A stretch of 64,000 nt of DNA. Origin: JAYSYM01 sp964543475 (lineage in GTDB: Bacteria; Bdellovibrionota; Bdellovibrionia; Bdellovibrionales; JAMPXM01). A model generated the notes under the pieces. The model saw only the letters and a program-made list of their open reading frames with translations. It had not been told where the DNA came from and made no database searches. A program made the position numbers and the translations under genes. Shown one piece after another: positions 32,749 to 41,642 of this stretch. The stretch is from assembly GCA_964543475.1 (NCBI GenBank), contig CAZIYJ010000003.1:248001-312000 (forward strand), in the 5' to 3' direction. Position 1 is the stretch's first letter; each line of letters starts with the position of its first letter.

Positions 32749-33243
32749 ATGTCAGGCCCAGCGACAGAAGCAGATCAACAAGCGATACAGTACAAAATCG
32801 AAGAAATCTTGCGGTTACTTCCGCACAGATTTCCGTTTCTCCTTGTTGATCGAGTCGATGAGCTGCATCGACCAGCGGGAAAGAACCGCGCTGGCTGGAG
32901 AATCAAGGCTCGAAAATGTGTATCAATGAACGAGCCTTATTTTCCGGGACACTTTCCGCATCGACCGGTTATGCCGGGTGTTTTGCAGATCGAAGCGATG
33001 GCCCAAGCTGCGGCCCTCATGTGTGTTGATCCAAACTCTCAGCCCATGGACGTAGCTATCGCCGCAGTCGACAAAGCTAGATTCCGAAAGCCAGTTACTC
33101 CGGGAGATGTCATCGAGATCACTGCTGAAATCATTAAAGATCGCGGACAGATTCTTGTGTTTTCATGTACAGCTTCAGTCGACGGGAGTGTCGTTGCTGA
33201 GGCCGAGCTAATTGCAAAGATGTTCCCAATCCAAGCGAACTAG
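32749..33243 (+). CDS. fabZ: 3-hydroxyacyl-ACP dehydratase FabZ
   Basis: Cytosolic hotdog-fold dehydratase making enoyl-ACP in fatty-acid synthesis. It is 164 aa. LLPHRFPFLLVDRVDEL and the active-site segment GHFPHRPVMPGVLQIEAMAQ (catalytic His in GHFP, Glu in IEAMAQ) are present. The usual G after GHFP is H here (GHFPHRP). The segment RPAGKNRAGWRIKARKCVSMNE is slightly longer than in E. coli. It starts 3 bases after the skp stop and is followed by lpxA 11 bases later, so it balances acyl chains between membrane lipids and lipid A. Confidence 0.95.
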   Translation: MSGPATEADQQAIQYKIEEILRLLPHRFPFLLVDRVDELHRPAGKNRAGWRIKARKCVSMNEPYFPGHFPHRPVMPGVLQIEAMAQAAALMCVDPNSQPMDVAIAAVDKARFRKPVTPGDVIEITAEIIKDRGQILVFSCTASVDGSVVAEAELIAKMFPIQAN

Positions 33244-33254
33244 GGGTTGCCACC

Positions 33255-34043
33255 TTGAAAATTCATCCAAGTAGCATCGTATCGAAAGAAGCAGAAGTTG
33301 CAGACGACGTTGAGATCGGTCCATTTTGCGCCGTCGTCGGAAAAGTAAAAATTGGCTCGGGCACTAAGCTTATCTCGCATGTAAGTATCGGAAGTGAATT
33401 TGGAGTCGTTGAAATCGGTAAAAACAACTTGTTCGCTGCAGGTTGTGTTGTCGGCGGCCCACCGCAAGATTTGAAATATAAAGGTGAACCAACAAAGCTC
33501 ATCATCGGCGACAACAACATGATCCGAGAGATGGCGACCTTGAATATCGGCACACCTACTGGTGGTGGCGTTACTCAACTCGGCAACGGCTGCTTGATCA
33601 TGGCTTACGTACACATCGCGCACGATTGCATTTTAGGTAGTAACGTAGTGATCGCAAACTCAACTCAGCTTGCTGGTCATGTGACCATCGAAGACTTCGC
33701 TAGAATTGGTGGAGTGTGTGCAATCAATCAATTCTGTCGCATCGGAAAATTTGCATTCGTTGCTGGTGACAGTGCGATTAATAAGGACATTATTCCTTAT
33801 TCTATGGCACAGGGCCGATATGCAGTTATTCGCGCGACAAACCGTATTGGTCTTGAGCGTGCCGGCTATAAAAAAGAAGACATCGAATCAGTCAATCGTG
33901 CGATTCGCATTTTAACAAAGGGAAGCTCAACAGTAGCTGAGGCTATGGAGCGCATCGAAAAGGAGTGTCCAAAATCGGATGCTCTCGATTACCTATTAAA
34001 CTTTATCCGTTCCTCAGAACGAGGCCTTGCTCTTATCGGCTAA
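33255..34043 (+). CDS. lpxA: UDP-N-acetylglucosamine acyltransferase LpxA
   Basis: First enzyme of lipid A synthesis, transferring a hydroxyacyl chain from ACP to the 3 position of the UDP-sugar. It is 262 aa, a left-handed beta-helix of hexapeptide repeats with a C-terminal helical domain (IGLERAGYKKEDIES). The catalytic His is H123 (HIAHDC), and H120 and H142 are kept. Compared with the E. coli enzyme as I remember it, the TIHRGT motif reads TLNIGT (about 95-100) and the AVHQFC His is N158 (AINQFC). Such changes near the active site would fit a diamino-sugar substrate, supported by the oxidoreductase gene next door. Confidence 0.95.
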   Translation: MKIHPSSIVSKEAEVADDVEIGPFCAVVGKVKIGSGTKLISHVSIGSEFGVVEIGKNNLFAAGCVVGGPPQDLKYKGEPTKLIIGDNNMIREMATLNIGTPTGGGVTQLGNGCLIMAYVHIAHDCILGSNVVIANSTQLAGHVTIEDFARIGGVCAINQFCRIGKFAFVAGDSAINKDIIPYSMAQGRYAVIRATNRIGLERAGYKKEDIESVNRAIRILTKGSSTVAEAMERIEKECPKSDALDYLLNFIRSSERGLALIG

Positions 34044-34061
34044 TGGCTTCGGGAGTTTCTC

Positions 34062-35048
34062 ATGAGTCAGTCTCTACAATCTCGGATCCGTTGTGCAGTT
34101 GTCGGTGTCGGTTATCTCGGACGCTTTCATGCACAGAAATACAAAGCGTTAGCAACTCAGTCTCCAGAACAAATTGAATTCGTAGGGGTTTGTGATGCTA
34201 GCCCGGAGCGATCAAAAGAAATTGCAACTGAACTTGGTGTTCAAAGCTTTACTGATCCGAAAGATTTGATCGGAAAAGTCGACGCTGTGACGGTTGCGAC
34301 AAGCACCCAAGCTCATTATGACGTTGCAAAAATGTTACTGAGCGCGGGAATTCACGTTCACGTAGAAAAGCCAATGACGGCAACTGTTGCTCAAGGTGAA
34401 GATCTAGTTCGAATTGCTGCCGAGAAAAATGTGCGTTTACAAGTTGGCCACGTTGAGCGATTTAATCCAGCATTGTCTGCAGCAAAAGAAAAATTGGGTC
34501 GTCCGCTCTTCATCGAGTGCCACCGCTTAGCTGCTTTTAAACCTCGTGGCGCAGATGTTGATGTGATCATGGATTTAATGATTCATGATATCGACGTTGT
34601 ACTGTCTCTTGTGAAGTCGAATGTGACTTCAGTTTCTGCAGTTGGAACACCTGTCCTTACCAAAACAATTGATATTGCAAACGTGCGATTAGAATTTGAG
34701 TCTGGCACGGTCGCGAATTTGACAGCGAGCCGAGTTTCTCAAAACTCAATGCGAAAATTTCGAGTTTTTCAACAGGCTCAATACCTTTCGATGGATTTCG
34801 GAAGTGGTGAACTCAACCTCACTACAAAAAAAGGTGAGTGGACAGACGGGAATGTTCCGCTTGAGTTCGACAGCTGGAGCATGGAAAAAGCCGATGCGCT
34901 TTTAGAAGAGACGAAAGCATTTATTCATGCCATCCAAACTAAGACTCGACCGATCGTATCGGGCGAAGATGGTTTGATTGCGATGAAGGTTGCAGAGACA
35001 ATTCAAAAAGAAATCTGGGATCGATTGTCTCGTAATGGATTCGTGTAA
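34062..35048 (+). CDS. gnnA: Gfo/Idh/MocA oxidoreductase, GnnA-like (UDP-GlcNAc 3-oxidation)
   Basis: NAD-dependent sugar oxidoreductase of 328 aa. The N-terminal Rossmann domain has VGVGYLGRFHAQKYKAL, and VEKPMTATVAQGE is the catalytic-lysine EKP motif (near 106). The C-terminal half is the Gfo/Idh sheet domain with HDIDVVLSL. In Acidithiobacillus and Leptospira, GnnA lies beside lpxA and makes the 3-keto sugar that GnnB aminates to UDP-GlcNAc3N. Its position between lpxA and lpxB here and the known 2,3-diamino-glucose lipid A of Bdellovibrio make that role likely. No GnnB-type transaminase is present in the neighbourhood. The symbol is by context, not proof. Confidence 0.8.
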   Translation: MSQSLQSRIRCAVVGVGYLGRFHAQKYKALATQSPEQIEFVGVCDASPERSKEIATELGVQSFTDPKDLIGKVDAVTVATSTQAHYDVAKMLLSAGIHVHVEKPMTATVAQGEDLVRIAAEKNVRLQVGHVERFNPALSAAKEKLGRPLFIECHRLAAFKPRGADVDVIMDLMIHDIDVVLSLVKSNVTSVSAVGTPVLTKTIDIANVRLEFESGTVANLTASRVSQNSMRKFRVFQQAQYLSMDFGSGELNLTTKKGEWTDGNVPLEFDSWSMEKADALLEETKAFIHAIQTKTRPIVSGEDGLIAMKVAETIQKEIWDRLSRNGFV

Positions 35049-36212
35049 ATGGCGGGTGAGTCTGATCCATCAGTACTGATCATTGCTGCAGAGGCATCGA
35101 GTAGCATCTATGCTCAGCGCCTTCTTGAGCATTGGAAAGCTCAAGATCAAAACGTCAGGGCGTTCGGAATCGGCTCAAGAGGCATGGAGAAGCTTGGCTT
35201 TGAAGTGCTGGGTCGATCAGAAGATTTGGCAGTCGTAGGTCTTCAGGAAGTCATTGCACACTTTCCGCTTATCAGAAAAACATTTCACTCGTTGGTTGAT
35301 GAGGCGGCAAAGCGAAAGCCAAAATTCGCGCTTCTGCTTGATTACCCAGATTTTAATTTGCGAATTGCAAAGAAGTTAAAAAAGCTCGGCATCCCGGTGA
35401 TCTACTACATCTCACCGCAAGTTTGGGCGTGGCGTACCGGTCGCGTTAACTTGATTAAAAAAGTCGTTGATCACATTTTGGTTCTCTTTCCGTTTGAAGA
35501 AGAGTTCTATCGAAAAAATGAGATGAAGGTGAGCTTTGTTGGTCATCCGTTGCTCGATGAGCTTCACCGCGAATCGTTTGATGAGAATGTTCGCCGAGAA
35601 CGACGTCAGCGCTATGGCGTGCAGGACAATGAGTTTGTGATTGGGCTGATGCCCGGGAGTCGACGTTCCGAAATCAAACACCACTTACAGGTGCAACTCG
35701 ACACGCTTCGTGAGCTTTTGAAAACTCACCCGAAGGTCAGGCCTTTTTTGTTAGTGGCTCCTTCAATTGATCGCGATGAAATCGCTCGGCAGATCACCGG
35801 TGTCGATCTTCCGATTCAGATCGTAAAAGATGACCCAGTAAAAATGGTTCAGCTCACCGATGCGATTCTTTGTGCGTCAGGAACAGCCACTTTAATGGTT
35901 GGCCTAATGGAAAAGCCAATGGTGATCATGTATCGAATGAATTCGGTGACAGCTTGGCTTGCAAAGAAGTTAGTCACTCACACAAAGTTTTTTGGACTCG
36001 TGAATTTGATTATGGATGAACGGGTCGTCCCAGAGCTCTTTCAAGAGCAGGCCAACCCAAAAGATATGGCAAGAGAGCTTTCGCGATATGTTTCTGATCA
36101 ACAATATCGTGAATCAACTCAATCCAAGCTAAAGCAGGTGAAGAAAAAACTTGGGGCGCGGGGAGCAACCGAAAAAGTTGCGAACATTTTAACTGAATAT
36201 TTGAGGAGCTAA
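35049..36212 (+). CDS. lpxB: Lipid-A-disaccharide synthase LpxB
   Basis: Glycosyltransferase joining UDP-2,3-diacyl-sugar and lipid X into the lipid A disaccharide. It is 387 aa. LLLDYPDFNLRIAKKL (conserved Asp), YYISPQVWAWR, FVGHPLLDEL and GLMPGSRRSEI are typical. The N-terminal motif, usually GEASGD, reads AEASSS (about 14-19), a visible departure. It starts one base after the oxidoreductase stop. Order lpxA-oxidoreductase-lpxB-lpxK indicates one lipid A operon. Confidence 0.94.
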   Translation: MAGESDPSVLIIAAEASSSIYAQRLLEHWKAQDQNVRAFGIGSRGMEKLGFEVLGRSEDLAVVGLQEVIAHFPLIRKTFHSLVDEAAKRKPKFALLLDYPDFNLRIAKKLKKLGIPVIYYISPQVWAWRTGRVNLIKKVVDHILVLFPFEEEFYRKNEMKVSFVGHPLLDELHRESFDENVRRERRQRYGVQDNEFVIGLMPGSRRSEIKHHLQVQLDTLRELLKTHPKVRPFLLVAPSIDRDEIARQITGVDLPIQIVKDDPVKMVQLTDAILCASGTATLMVGLMEKPMVIMYRMNSVTAWLAKKLVTHTKFFGLVNLIMDERVVPELFQEQANPKDMARELSRYVSDQQYRESTQSKLKQVKKKLGARGATEKVANILTEYLRS

Positions 36213-36215
36213 GAT

Positions 36216-37241
36216 TTGAGAACTTATCTTGCTCCGCTAGCTTTACTTTATGCCGTGGGTGTTCAGCTTCGCACAATCTCGTTTGCCAAGGGCTTTTTGA
36301 AAGTAACAAAAGTAAAAGTTCCCGTAGTGAGCATTGGTAATATCACCGCGGGAGGCACTGGTAAGACGCCTCTTACGGCATTTCTTGCGCGGCGATTTTC
36401 ACAAGATCAAAGGCGTGTAACAATTATTTCGCGTGGCTATCGCGGCAAAGTGCGCGGTGTCGAAGAGGTTTCTACCGACGGAGACGTTACTCGTTACGGA
36501 GATGAGCCTTTCTGGCTTGCACGAGAACTCAAGGGCCTTGCTCGAGTTTTTGTTGGCACTAACAAGGTTGCTGTTGCAAAAAAAGCTGAAGAGACCGCGG
36601 ATGTTTTAATTGCAGACGACGCATTTCAACATCGCTACTTAGCTCGAGATTTTGATTTAGTTGTGATTGATGCGACAGAGCCGCTTGAACATTATTTTCC
36701 ACTTCCTTGGGGACAAGGACGGGAAAGTTTCTCGTCGCTGTCTCGTGCGCATGCAATTGTAATTAACAAAGTAAATTTGGCGTCAGAGGCTTGGCTCAGA
36801 AAAATTCGCATGCTGATACGCGATCATGCTCGGCCGCAAATTCCGATTTTTGAAGTAAATTACGTGATTCGTGAAGTTCAGAGCTTAAAAACGAGTGAGC
36901 GTTTAGAGTTGCCAGAGTTGAGCGGTCAAAAAGTATTGCTCGTCTCTGGCATTGGTCGACCCAAGGCATTTGAACGTTTGTTTGGCGGATTCAAGATTGA
37001 GTTAGTCGGGCACAAGGTATTCCCGGATCACCATCAGTATTCGAGTAAAGATTTCTCAGACATCGAAGACTTAGCTTCCAAGCTGGGTGCTCACTTAGTT
37101 GTAACGACCGAAAAAGATGCAGTTAAATTTTCTGCGTGGCAGTCAGAGATGCCAGTTTTTATGTCGCGACTTGAGTTGGCCAGCGTTCAATTAGAAGAGT
37201 TATATGAAACGATTCGCAGGACTATTTTTTCGCGCGTTTAG
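36216..37241 (+). CDS. lpxK: Tetraacyldisaccharide 4'-kinase LpxK
   Basis: Inner-membrane kinase that phosphorylates the 4' position of the lipid A disaccharide. It is 341 aa with TTG start. A hydrophobic N-terminus anchors it. Walker A NITAGGTGKTPLT is near 45-57, followed by ISRGYRGK, DEPFWLA and DDAFQHRYL with the catalytic Asp region. FPDHHQYSSKD near 272 is the typical LpxK ending. The last 38 bases overlap the start of the acyltransferase gene in another frame. The transporter gene msbA, often near lpxK, is absent here. Confidence 0.94.
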   Translation: MRTYLAPLALLYAVGVQLRTISFAKGFLKVTKVKVPVVSIGNITAGGTGKTPLTAFLARRFSQDQRRVTIISRGYRGKVRGVEEVSTDGDVTRYGDEPFWLARELKGLARVFVGTNKVAVAKKAEETADVLIADDAFQHRYLARDFDLVVIDATEPLEHYFPLPWGQGRESFSSLSRAHAIVINKVNLASEAWLRKIRMLIRDHARPQIPIFEVNYVIREVQSLKTSERLELPELSGQKVLLVSGIGRPKAFERLFGGFKIELVGHKVFPDHHQYSSKDFSDIEDLASKLGAHLVVTTEKDAVKFSAWQSEMPVFMSRLELASVQLEELYETIRRTIFSRV

Positions 37242-38097
37242 TGCGCTCATTTATGTTTTGCCTCAGGGGCTTCAAGTTGCGATCGGCAACTTGATAGGTC
37301 TTCTGTGGTTTGACGTATTTCGAATTCGAAGAAATGTTGCGATAGAGAATGTAGCTCGCGCATTTCCGGAGCTACCTTCGAGTGAGCACGTTAGAATTGC
37401 GCGCCAGTCACTTAAGCACATGGGTCGAACGGTTGCAGAATTCACAAATTTTCCGTTTGTAAATCGAGAGACTTTCGAAAAAACGGTCATCATCACTGGG
37501 ATTGAACATTTTCAAGCTGCCTTTGCGAAGAACAAAGGTGTCCTAATGCTAACTTTGCATTTGGGTAATGGAGACTTGGCGATCGCCTGTCTCTCCCGCT
37601 TAAATTTTCCAATTAATTTGATTTCTAAACAATTTAAAACTCGGTGGCTCAACGACTTGTGGTTCGGGATGCGCGCTAAACACGGCACCCGTTTCATCGC
37701 CCATGAGAAGAGTTCATTTGATATTCTCAGAACGCTCAAGAAAAATGGTGCGGTTGTGTTTGTGCTTGATCAGTTTATGGGGCCGCCTGTTGGTGTGAGA
37801 ACTACGTTTTTTGGAGTAGAAACAGGTACGGCTGCCGGTCTTGCGTTAATGGCTGCGAGAACGGGCTCTCCTGTTGTGCCGTGCTACACATTTCGTCGGG
37901 CTGACGGCCTAACTGAGATTGTATTTGAACCTGAGCTGCCGACCGATTCTTTTGACTCTGATACTGACTCCGATTTACGAGACAAAAAAGTGCGACTTTT
38001 GACTCAGATTTACACAGATAAGATTGAGTCAATCGTAAGAAAGTACCCTGAGCAGTGGATGTGGATACATCGTCGCTGGAAAACCTTTAATGACTAG
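37204..38097 (+). CDS. Late lipid A acyltransferase (LpxL/HtrB family)
   Basis: Inner-membrane acyltransferase adding a secondary acyl chain to lipid A. It is 297 aa. An N-terminal TM segment (about 5-33) is followed by the catalytic H-x4-D motif LHLGNGDLA (His near 118). FVLDQFMGPPVGVRTTFFG and the C-terminal EQWMWIHRRW are characteristic. It overlaps lpxK by 38 bases, a strong coupling. LpxL and LpxM types cannot be told apart from sequence alone. Confidence 0.92.
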   Translation: MKRFAGLFFRAFSALIYVLPQGLQVAIGNLIGLLWFDVFRIRRNVAIENVARAFPELPSSEHVRIARQSLKHMGRTVAEFTNFPFVNRETFEKTVIITGIEHFQAAFAKNKGVLMLTLHLGNGDLAIACLSRLNFPINLISKQFKTRWLNDLWFGMRAKHGTRFIAHEKSSFDILRTLKKNGAVVFVLDQFMGPPVGVRTTFFGVETGTAAGLALMAARTGSPVVPCYTFRRADGLTEIVFEPELPTDSFDSDTDSDLRDKKVRLLTQIYTDKIESIVRKYPEQWMWIHRRWKTFND

Positions 38098-38153
38098 ACC
38101 ACTAAAAGTGCCCAATAGACCTGAGCGTGGTGTGGTGTTTAGAATAGCAGTGC

Positions 38154-39242
38154 GTGCAGCAGTTTATTAAGGCTAAGACATTTAGGTTCATATTTTGCGG
38201 AACATTCGCTTTTGCGGCGATTGCTATGTCTGGCTGTGCCTCAAAAACTTTAGAAGCACCAGAAAACGCGAGCGAAGTTCTTGCGCAAAAAGAATACGAA
38301 GACATTTTGAAGGTTCACACGATTGGTACTTCTGGAGAGTATGTTCTATTGCCAGGACCAGAGCCTAAGGCAGCTGTTGCGCCTTCGAAAAAAGAGAAAC
38401 AGGCTGCAGTAAAAGCAGCGAAAGAAGCGAAGCTCAAAGCAAAAGTTGCTGCCGCCGCCACTCCTCCTATTCCCGGAAAAAAAGAACCTGACTTCGAAGA
38501 TGCTGCAGGATTTATTGGGCGTCGTCCGATTAAGGACCCGTTTCGCGTCGGAGAAAAAGTTGTTCTTGAGGCGAGCTATTTTGGTGTTGCCGCAGGCGAC
38601 ATTGCTCTAAGCGTTCAGCCTTCGGTTGAAGTTAACGGACGTAAAGCTTACCACTTTAAAGGCACAGCCGAGTCGACTTCGGTGTTCGCGATGTTCTATG
38701 CGGTCGAAGATTGGTTTGAAACTTTTGTCGATTTTGAAAATCTTTTGCCGTTTAACTACCGCTTGTCAGTTAAAGAATCAAAGCAGCTTCGTGAAACGCG
38801 ATCTTACTATGATTGGGATAAGTTAAAAGGATTTTACTGGGATAAGCGAATTACCAAAGAGAAGGGCGTTGAAGAGCAGAAAATTGAGTGGAATATTCTC
38901 AACTGGTCTCAAAACTTATTTAGCGCCGCATTCTATCTACGGACTTTTCAAATCGAGCCGGGTAAGAAGCTTCAATTCCGCGTTGGCCACGAAGGTAAGA
39001 ATATCTTGGTAACCGGAACTGTCGTACGTCGCGAAGTCATTGAGACTCGACTCGGAAAGATGAAGACCCTTGTTCTTTCTCCTCGAGTTGAGATTGATGG
39101 AGTCTTTAAGCCGGTGGGAGATATCAACTTCTGGCTCACGGACGACGATCGCAAATTTATCGTTCGAATCGAGAGCAAAATCAAAATTGGCAAGGTCATT
39201 GCCGAAATCAAGAAGCTCGATAAGGGCAAGGAATTGCCCTAG
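38154..39242 (+). CDS. DUF3108 domain lipoprotein
   Basis: A 362-aa predicted lipoprotein, start GTG 38154. The signal core ends in MSGCASK (lipobox Cys near residue 28). An Ala/Lys-rich linker (about 70-100) leads to a DUF3108-type beta domain (about 125-355) with FRVGEKVVLEASYFGVAAGD and FYAVEDWFETFVDFE. DUF3108 proteins are periplasmic or outer-membrane with unknown function. It lies right after the lipid A genes, which suggests an envelope role. The predicted cysteine anchor and orientation are inferred from the lipobox. Confidence 0.82.
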   Translation: MQQFIKAKTFRFIFCGTFAFAAIAMSGCASKTLEAPENASEVLAQKEYEDILKVHTIGTSGEYVLLPGPEPKAAVAPSKKEKQAAVKAAKEAKLKAKVAAAATPPIPGKKEPDFEDAAGFIGRRPIKDPFRVGEKVVLEASYFGVAAGDIALSVQPSVEVNGRKAYHFKGTAESTSVFAMFYAVEDWFETFVDFENLLPFNYRLSVKESKQLRETRSYYDWDKLKGFYWDKRITKEKGVEEQKIEWNILNWSQNLFSAAFYLRTFQIEPGKKLQFRVGHEGKNILVTGTVVRREVIETRLGKMKTLVLSPRVEIDGVFKPVGDINFWLTDDDRKFIVRIESKIKIGKVIAEIKKLDKGKELP

Positions 39243-39367
39243 CCACTGCAATCAGGGCAGACATGGCAGACAAGGTCCAGGCATCTCTTTGCCCTCTCAC
39301 TTGACCAAGGTTTAGATTGATTCATCGCCTCTAGAAGACCGATCTAGCCGTACCTACAATATAGAGA

Positions 39368-40546
39368 GTGGCAATAATCGACTGTCGAAATTTTAATGGC
39401 TACAAGCCGTGCGGGAAGAGCGAAATCTGTGATGAGCTCTGTCCGTCAATGAATGTTCCTTCAACAAGAATCCTGCTTATTCACTTGGGAGCACTTGGTG
39501 CAGTTCTTCGTTCGACAGCATTGCTTCCGGCGATTCGTCGAAGATTTCCAAACTGCCATATCACTTGGGTGACTTCGAAACCCGCTGACCAGTTATTAAA
39601 AAACAATTCAATGATTGATCGCATCTTCACGACTGACAATGCAGATCTACTTGGCTTGTCTGCTTTAGAATTTGATATCGCACTTTGTGTCGATAAATCA
39701 TTAGAGGCCGCCGGAGTCTTAAAGCGCACTTATGCTGACTTCGTTTACGGCTTTGCAGTTGTTCCTTCGACCGGATCCATTGTTCCGGCAACACCTGCTG
39801 CCGAAGAGCTTTGGGAAATCGGCTTAAACGATTACAAAAAGTTTAAAGAGAATCAAAAAACCGAAACGCAATTAGTGACAGAGGCGCTAGAGCTTCCGTA
39901 CTCGCGTGACGGATACTCCGTTGAGTTTTCTGAAACAGAGAAAGCTGATCTCGTGATTCGCAAGGCTGCATTCTCTGCCGGCGGGAAAATCGTAGTCGGT
40001 TTGAATACTGGTTGCGCGGGTGTGATTCCTTATAAAAAATTGAGTATTGAAACTCATCGCAAATTGATTGCGCGACTTCTTGAAAACGATAATGTGTCTG
40101 TTGTTCTGTTGGGTGGGAAGGAAGACGCCGATCGCAATGAGCAAATCGGCGAGGGCTTTGATGTCATACAATCAGCAACTCATAACGGCCTACGTGACGG
40201 CTTAGTGAGTGTTGCGGCATGTGACGTAGTTGTCACCGGTGACTCGCTCGGGATGCATATGTCGATTGCTCTCAAGAAGTGGACAGTCGCTTGGTTTGGC
40301 CCGACTTGTTCCCAAGAAATTGATCTTTATGACCGTGGAGTAAAAATCTTAGCACAAGTGGGTTGCGGGCCCTGCTGGAAGCGAAGCTGCAATAAAACTC
40401 AAATGTGCTACGACATGGTATCTCTCGAGCAACTCGAAGAGGCCGCTATGCATGGTTGCCAAGTAGTAGCTTTCGAAAATGAGCGTCAAGCTATCGAAGA
40501 TGAAGCTGCAAACTCAGATGGCGATTCTTTTGAAGCTGACGTATAA
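39368..40546 (+). CDS. GT9-type glycosyltransferase with N-terminal cysteine motif
   Basis: Heptosyltransferase-like GT-B enzyme for LPS core or O-chain, 392 aa. GTG 39368 is chosen because residues 5-25 carry a C-x8-C-x5-C-x3-C motif (DCRNFNGYKPCGK onward) that I recall from GT9 proteins of Deltaproteobacteria-like genomes; a start at codon 28 (39449) would lose it. The GT9 core begins at TRILLIHLGALGAVLRSTALL. ALxVxGDSLGMH-like VVTGDSLGMHMSIAL is the donor site. The C-terminus has four more Cys (GCGPCWKRSC and QMCYD). No convincing ribosome site precedes the GTG. A metal or disulfide role for the Cys cluster is a guess. Confidence 0.8.
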   Translation: MAIIDCRNFNGYKPCGKSEICDELCPSMNVPSTRILLIHLGALGAVLRSTALLPAIRRRFPNCHITWVTSKPADQLLKNNSMIDRIFTTDNADLLGLSALEFDIALCVDKSLEAAGVLKRTYADFVYGFAVVPSTGSIVPATPAAEELWEIGLNDYKKFKENQKTETQLVTEALELPYSRDGYSVEFSETEKADLVIRKAAFSAGGKIVVGLNTGCAGVIPYKKLSIETHRKLIARLLENDNVSVVLLGGKEDADRNEQIGEGFDVIQSATHNGLRDGLVSVAACDVVVTGDSLGMHMSIALKKWTVAWFGPTCSQEIDLYDRGVKILAQVGCGPCWKRSCNKTQMCYDMVSLEQLEEAAMHGCQVVAFENERQAIEDEAANSDGDSFEADV

Positions 40547-40556
40547 CTTCTCTTAG

Positions 40557-41642
40557 ATGAAGCAAATCCTTTTCATTCAAACTGCCTTTGTCGGAGACTT
40601 ACTTTTGTCGATTCCGACACTGCGGGCCTTAAAGCGCGAGCACCCAGATGCTCGCGTGACACTACTGTGTCGCAAGGGCTTAGGTGATTTCATGCGATCA
40701 GCGTCTCTAGCAGATGAAGTCATCGACGCAGATAAATCTTCAGAGTCGGCATGGAAAGCGATCGAGAATCGTCTTTCGTCTCAAGCTTGGGAAGTCATTT
40801 ACTGCGCTCACCAATCACCTCGCTCACTGTTGCTTACGCGGAAGTTACGATCGCCTCGAAAAGTAGGCTATCGAAGTCTGCTCGGCAAATTTGTTTTCAA
40901 CGAGGCGATTGAACGTCCAATGCACCTGCCAGAAGCTCTAAGGCAATTGGTTTTGTTATCTTCAATGCGCACTGATGAGGTTTTCGAATTTGAGTCGAAA
41001 CGAAATCAGAATATTTATCGAAGACTCCCGAAGCTTGAAGACAAAAAAAATACAGTACGAATTGAAACATTAAAGGCAGTGCCGAATTGGGCTTCAATGG
41101 AAATTCCGAGCCTGAAATCTTCAAAGCAAAAAGCGGTCGTGCTTTCACCGGGGAGTGTGTGGGCAACAAAGAAGTGGACTGAAGAAGGCTTCATTGAAGC
41201 AGCTCGTCAGTTCTTGTCTCAGGGGAAAATAGTTTATTTGCTCGGATCAAGTGACGAGCGAGAAATCTGCGAGCGCGTTCGAGTGCAGGCGATGTCGGGA
41301 TCAATGGCTCCGCCGGATCGAATTGCGAACTTAGCTGGTTCGAAATCGCTTTGGGAATCCGCACAGATCATGGCGGCTAGTGAACTAGTTGTAACCAACG
41401 ACAGTGGAGCGATGCACATGGCGGCTTGTGCTGGCACTCCGTCAGTTAGCGTTTTTGGTCCGACCGTTCTTGAGCAAGGGTATCGCCCTTGGCAAACCAA
41501 CGCACGTGTCGTTCATTCGGTTTTGTCTTGTCGACCGTGCGGCAAGCACGGTTCTCAGAAATGTCCGATCGGCACTCACGAGTGCATGAAGCTCGTTAGC
41601 GCTGACTCTGTCGTTGCGGCTTCGCACGAACTAATTAATTAA
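40557..41642 (+). CDS. GT9 family glycosyltransferase (heptosyltransferase WaaF/C-like)
   Basis: Second GT-B enzyme, 361 aa, probably adding heptose to the LPS core. It starts ATG 40557, 10 bases after the previous stop. FIQTAFVGDLLLSIPTLRALK is the acceptor-side motif; SPGSVWATKKWTEEGF and VTNDSGAMHMAAC with SVFGPT are the donor-binding motifs of the WaaF group. It has one Cys-containing segment (SCRPCGKHG) near the C-terminus, weaker than the neighbour's. Donor and acceptor sugars are not determinable. Confidence 0.88.
   Translation: MKQILFIQTAFVGDLLLSIPTLRALKREHPDARVTLLCRKGLGDFMRSASLADEVIDADKSSESAWKAIENRLSSQAWEVIYCAHQSPRSLLLTRKLRSPRKVGYRSLLGKFVFNEAIERPMHLPEALRQLVLLSSMRTDEVFEFESKRNQNIYRRLPKLEDKKNTVRIETLKAVPNWASMEIPSLKSSKQKAVVLSPGSVWATKKWTEEGFIEAARQFLSQGKIVYLLGSSDEREICERVRVQAMSGSMAPPDRIANLAGSKSLWESAQIMAASELVVTNDSGAMHMAACAGTPSVSVFGPTVLEQGYRPWQTNARVVHSVLSCRPCGKHGSQKCPIGTHECMKLVSADSVVAASHELIN

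Noticed and set aside
39243..39367. Terminator between the DUF3108 gene and the GT9 gene
   Set aside because: Only AGGGCA/TGCCCT arms with a 30-base loop and no T-run.
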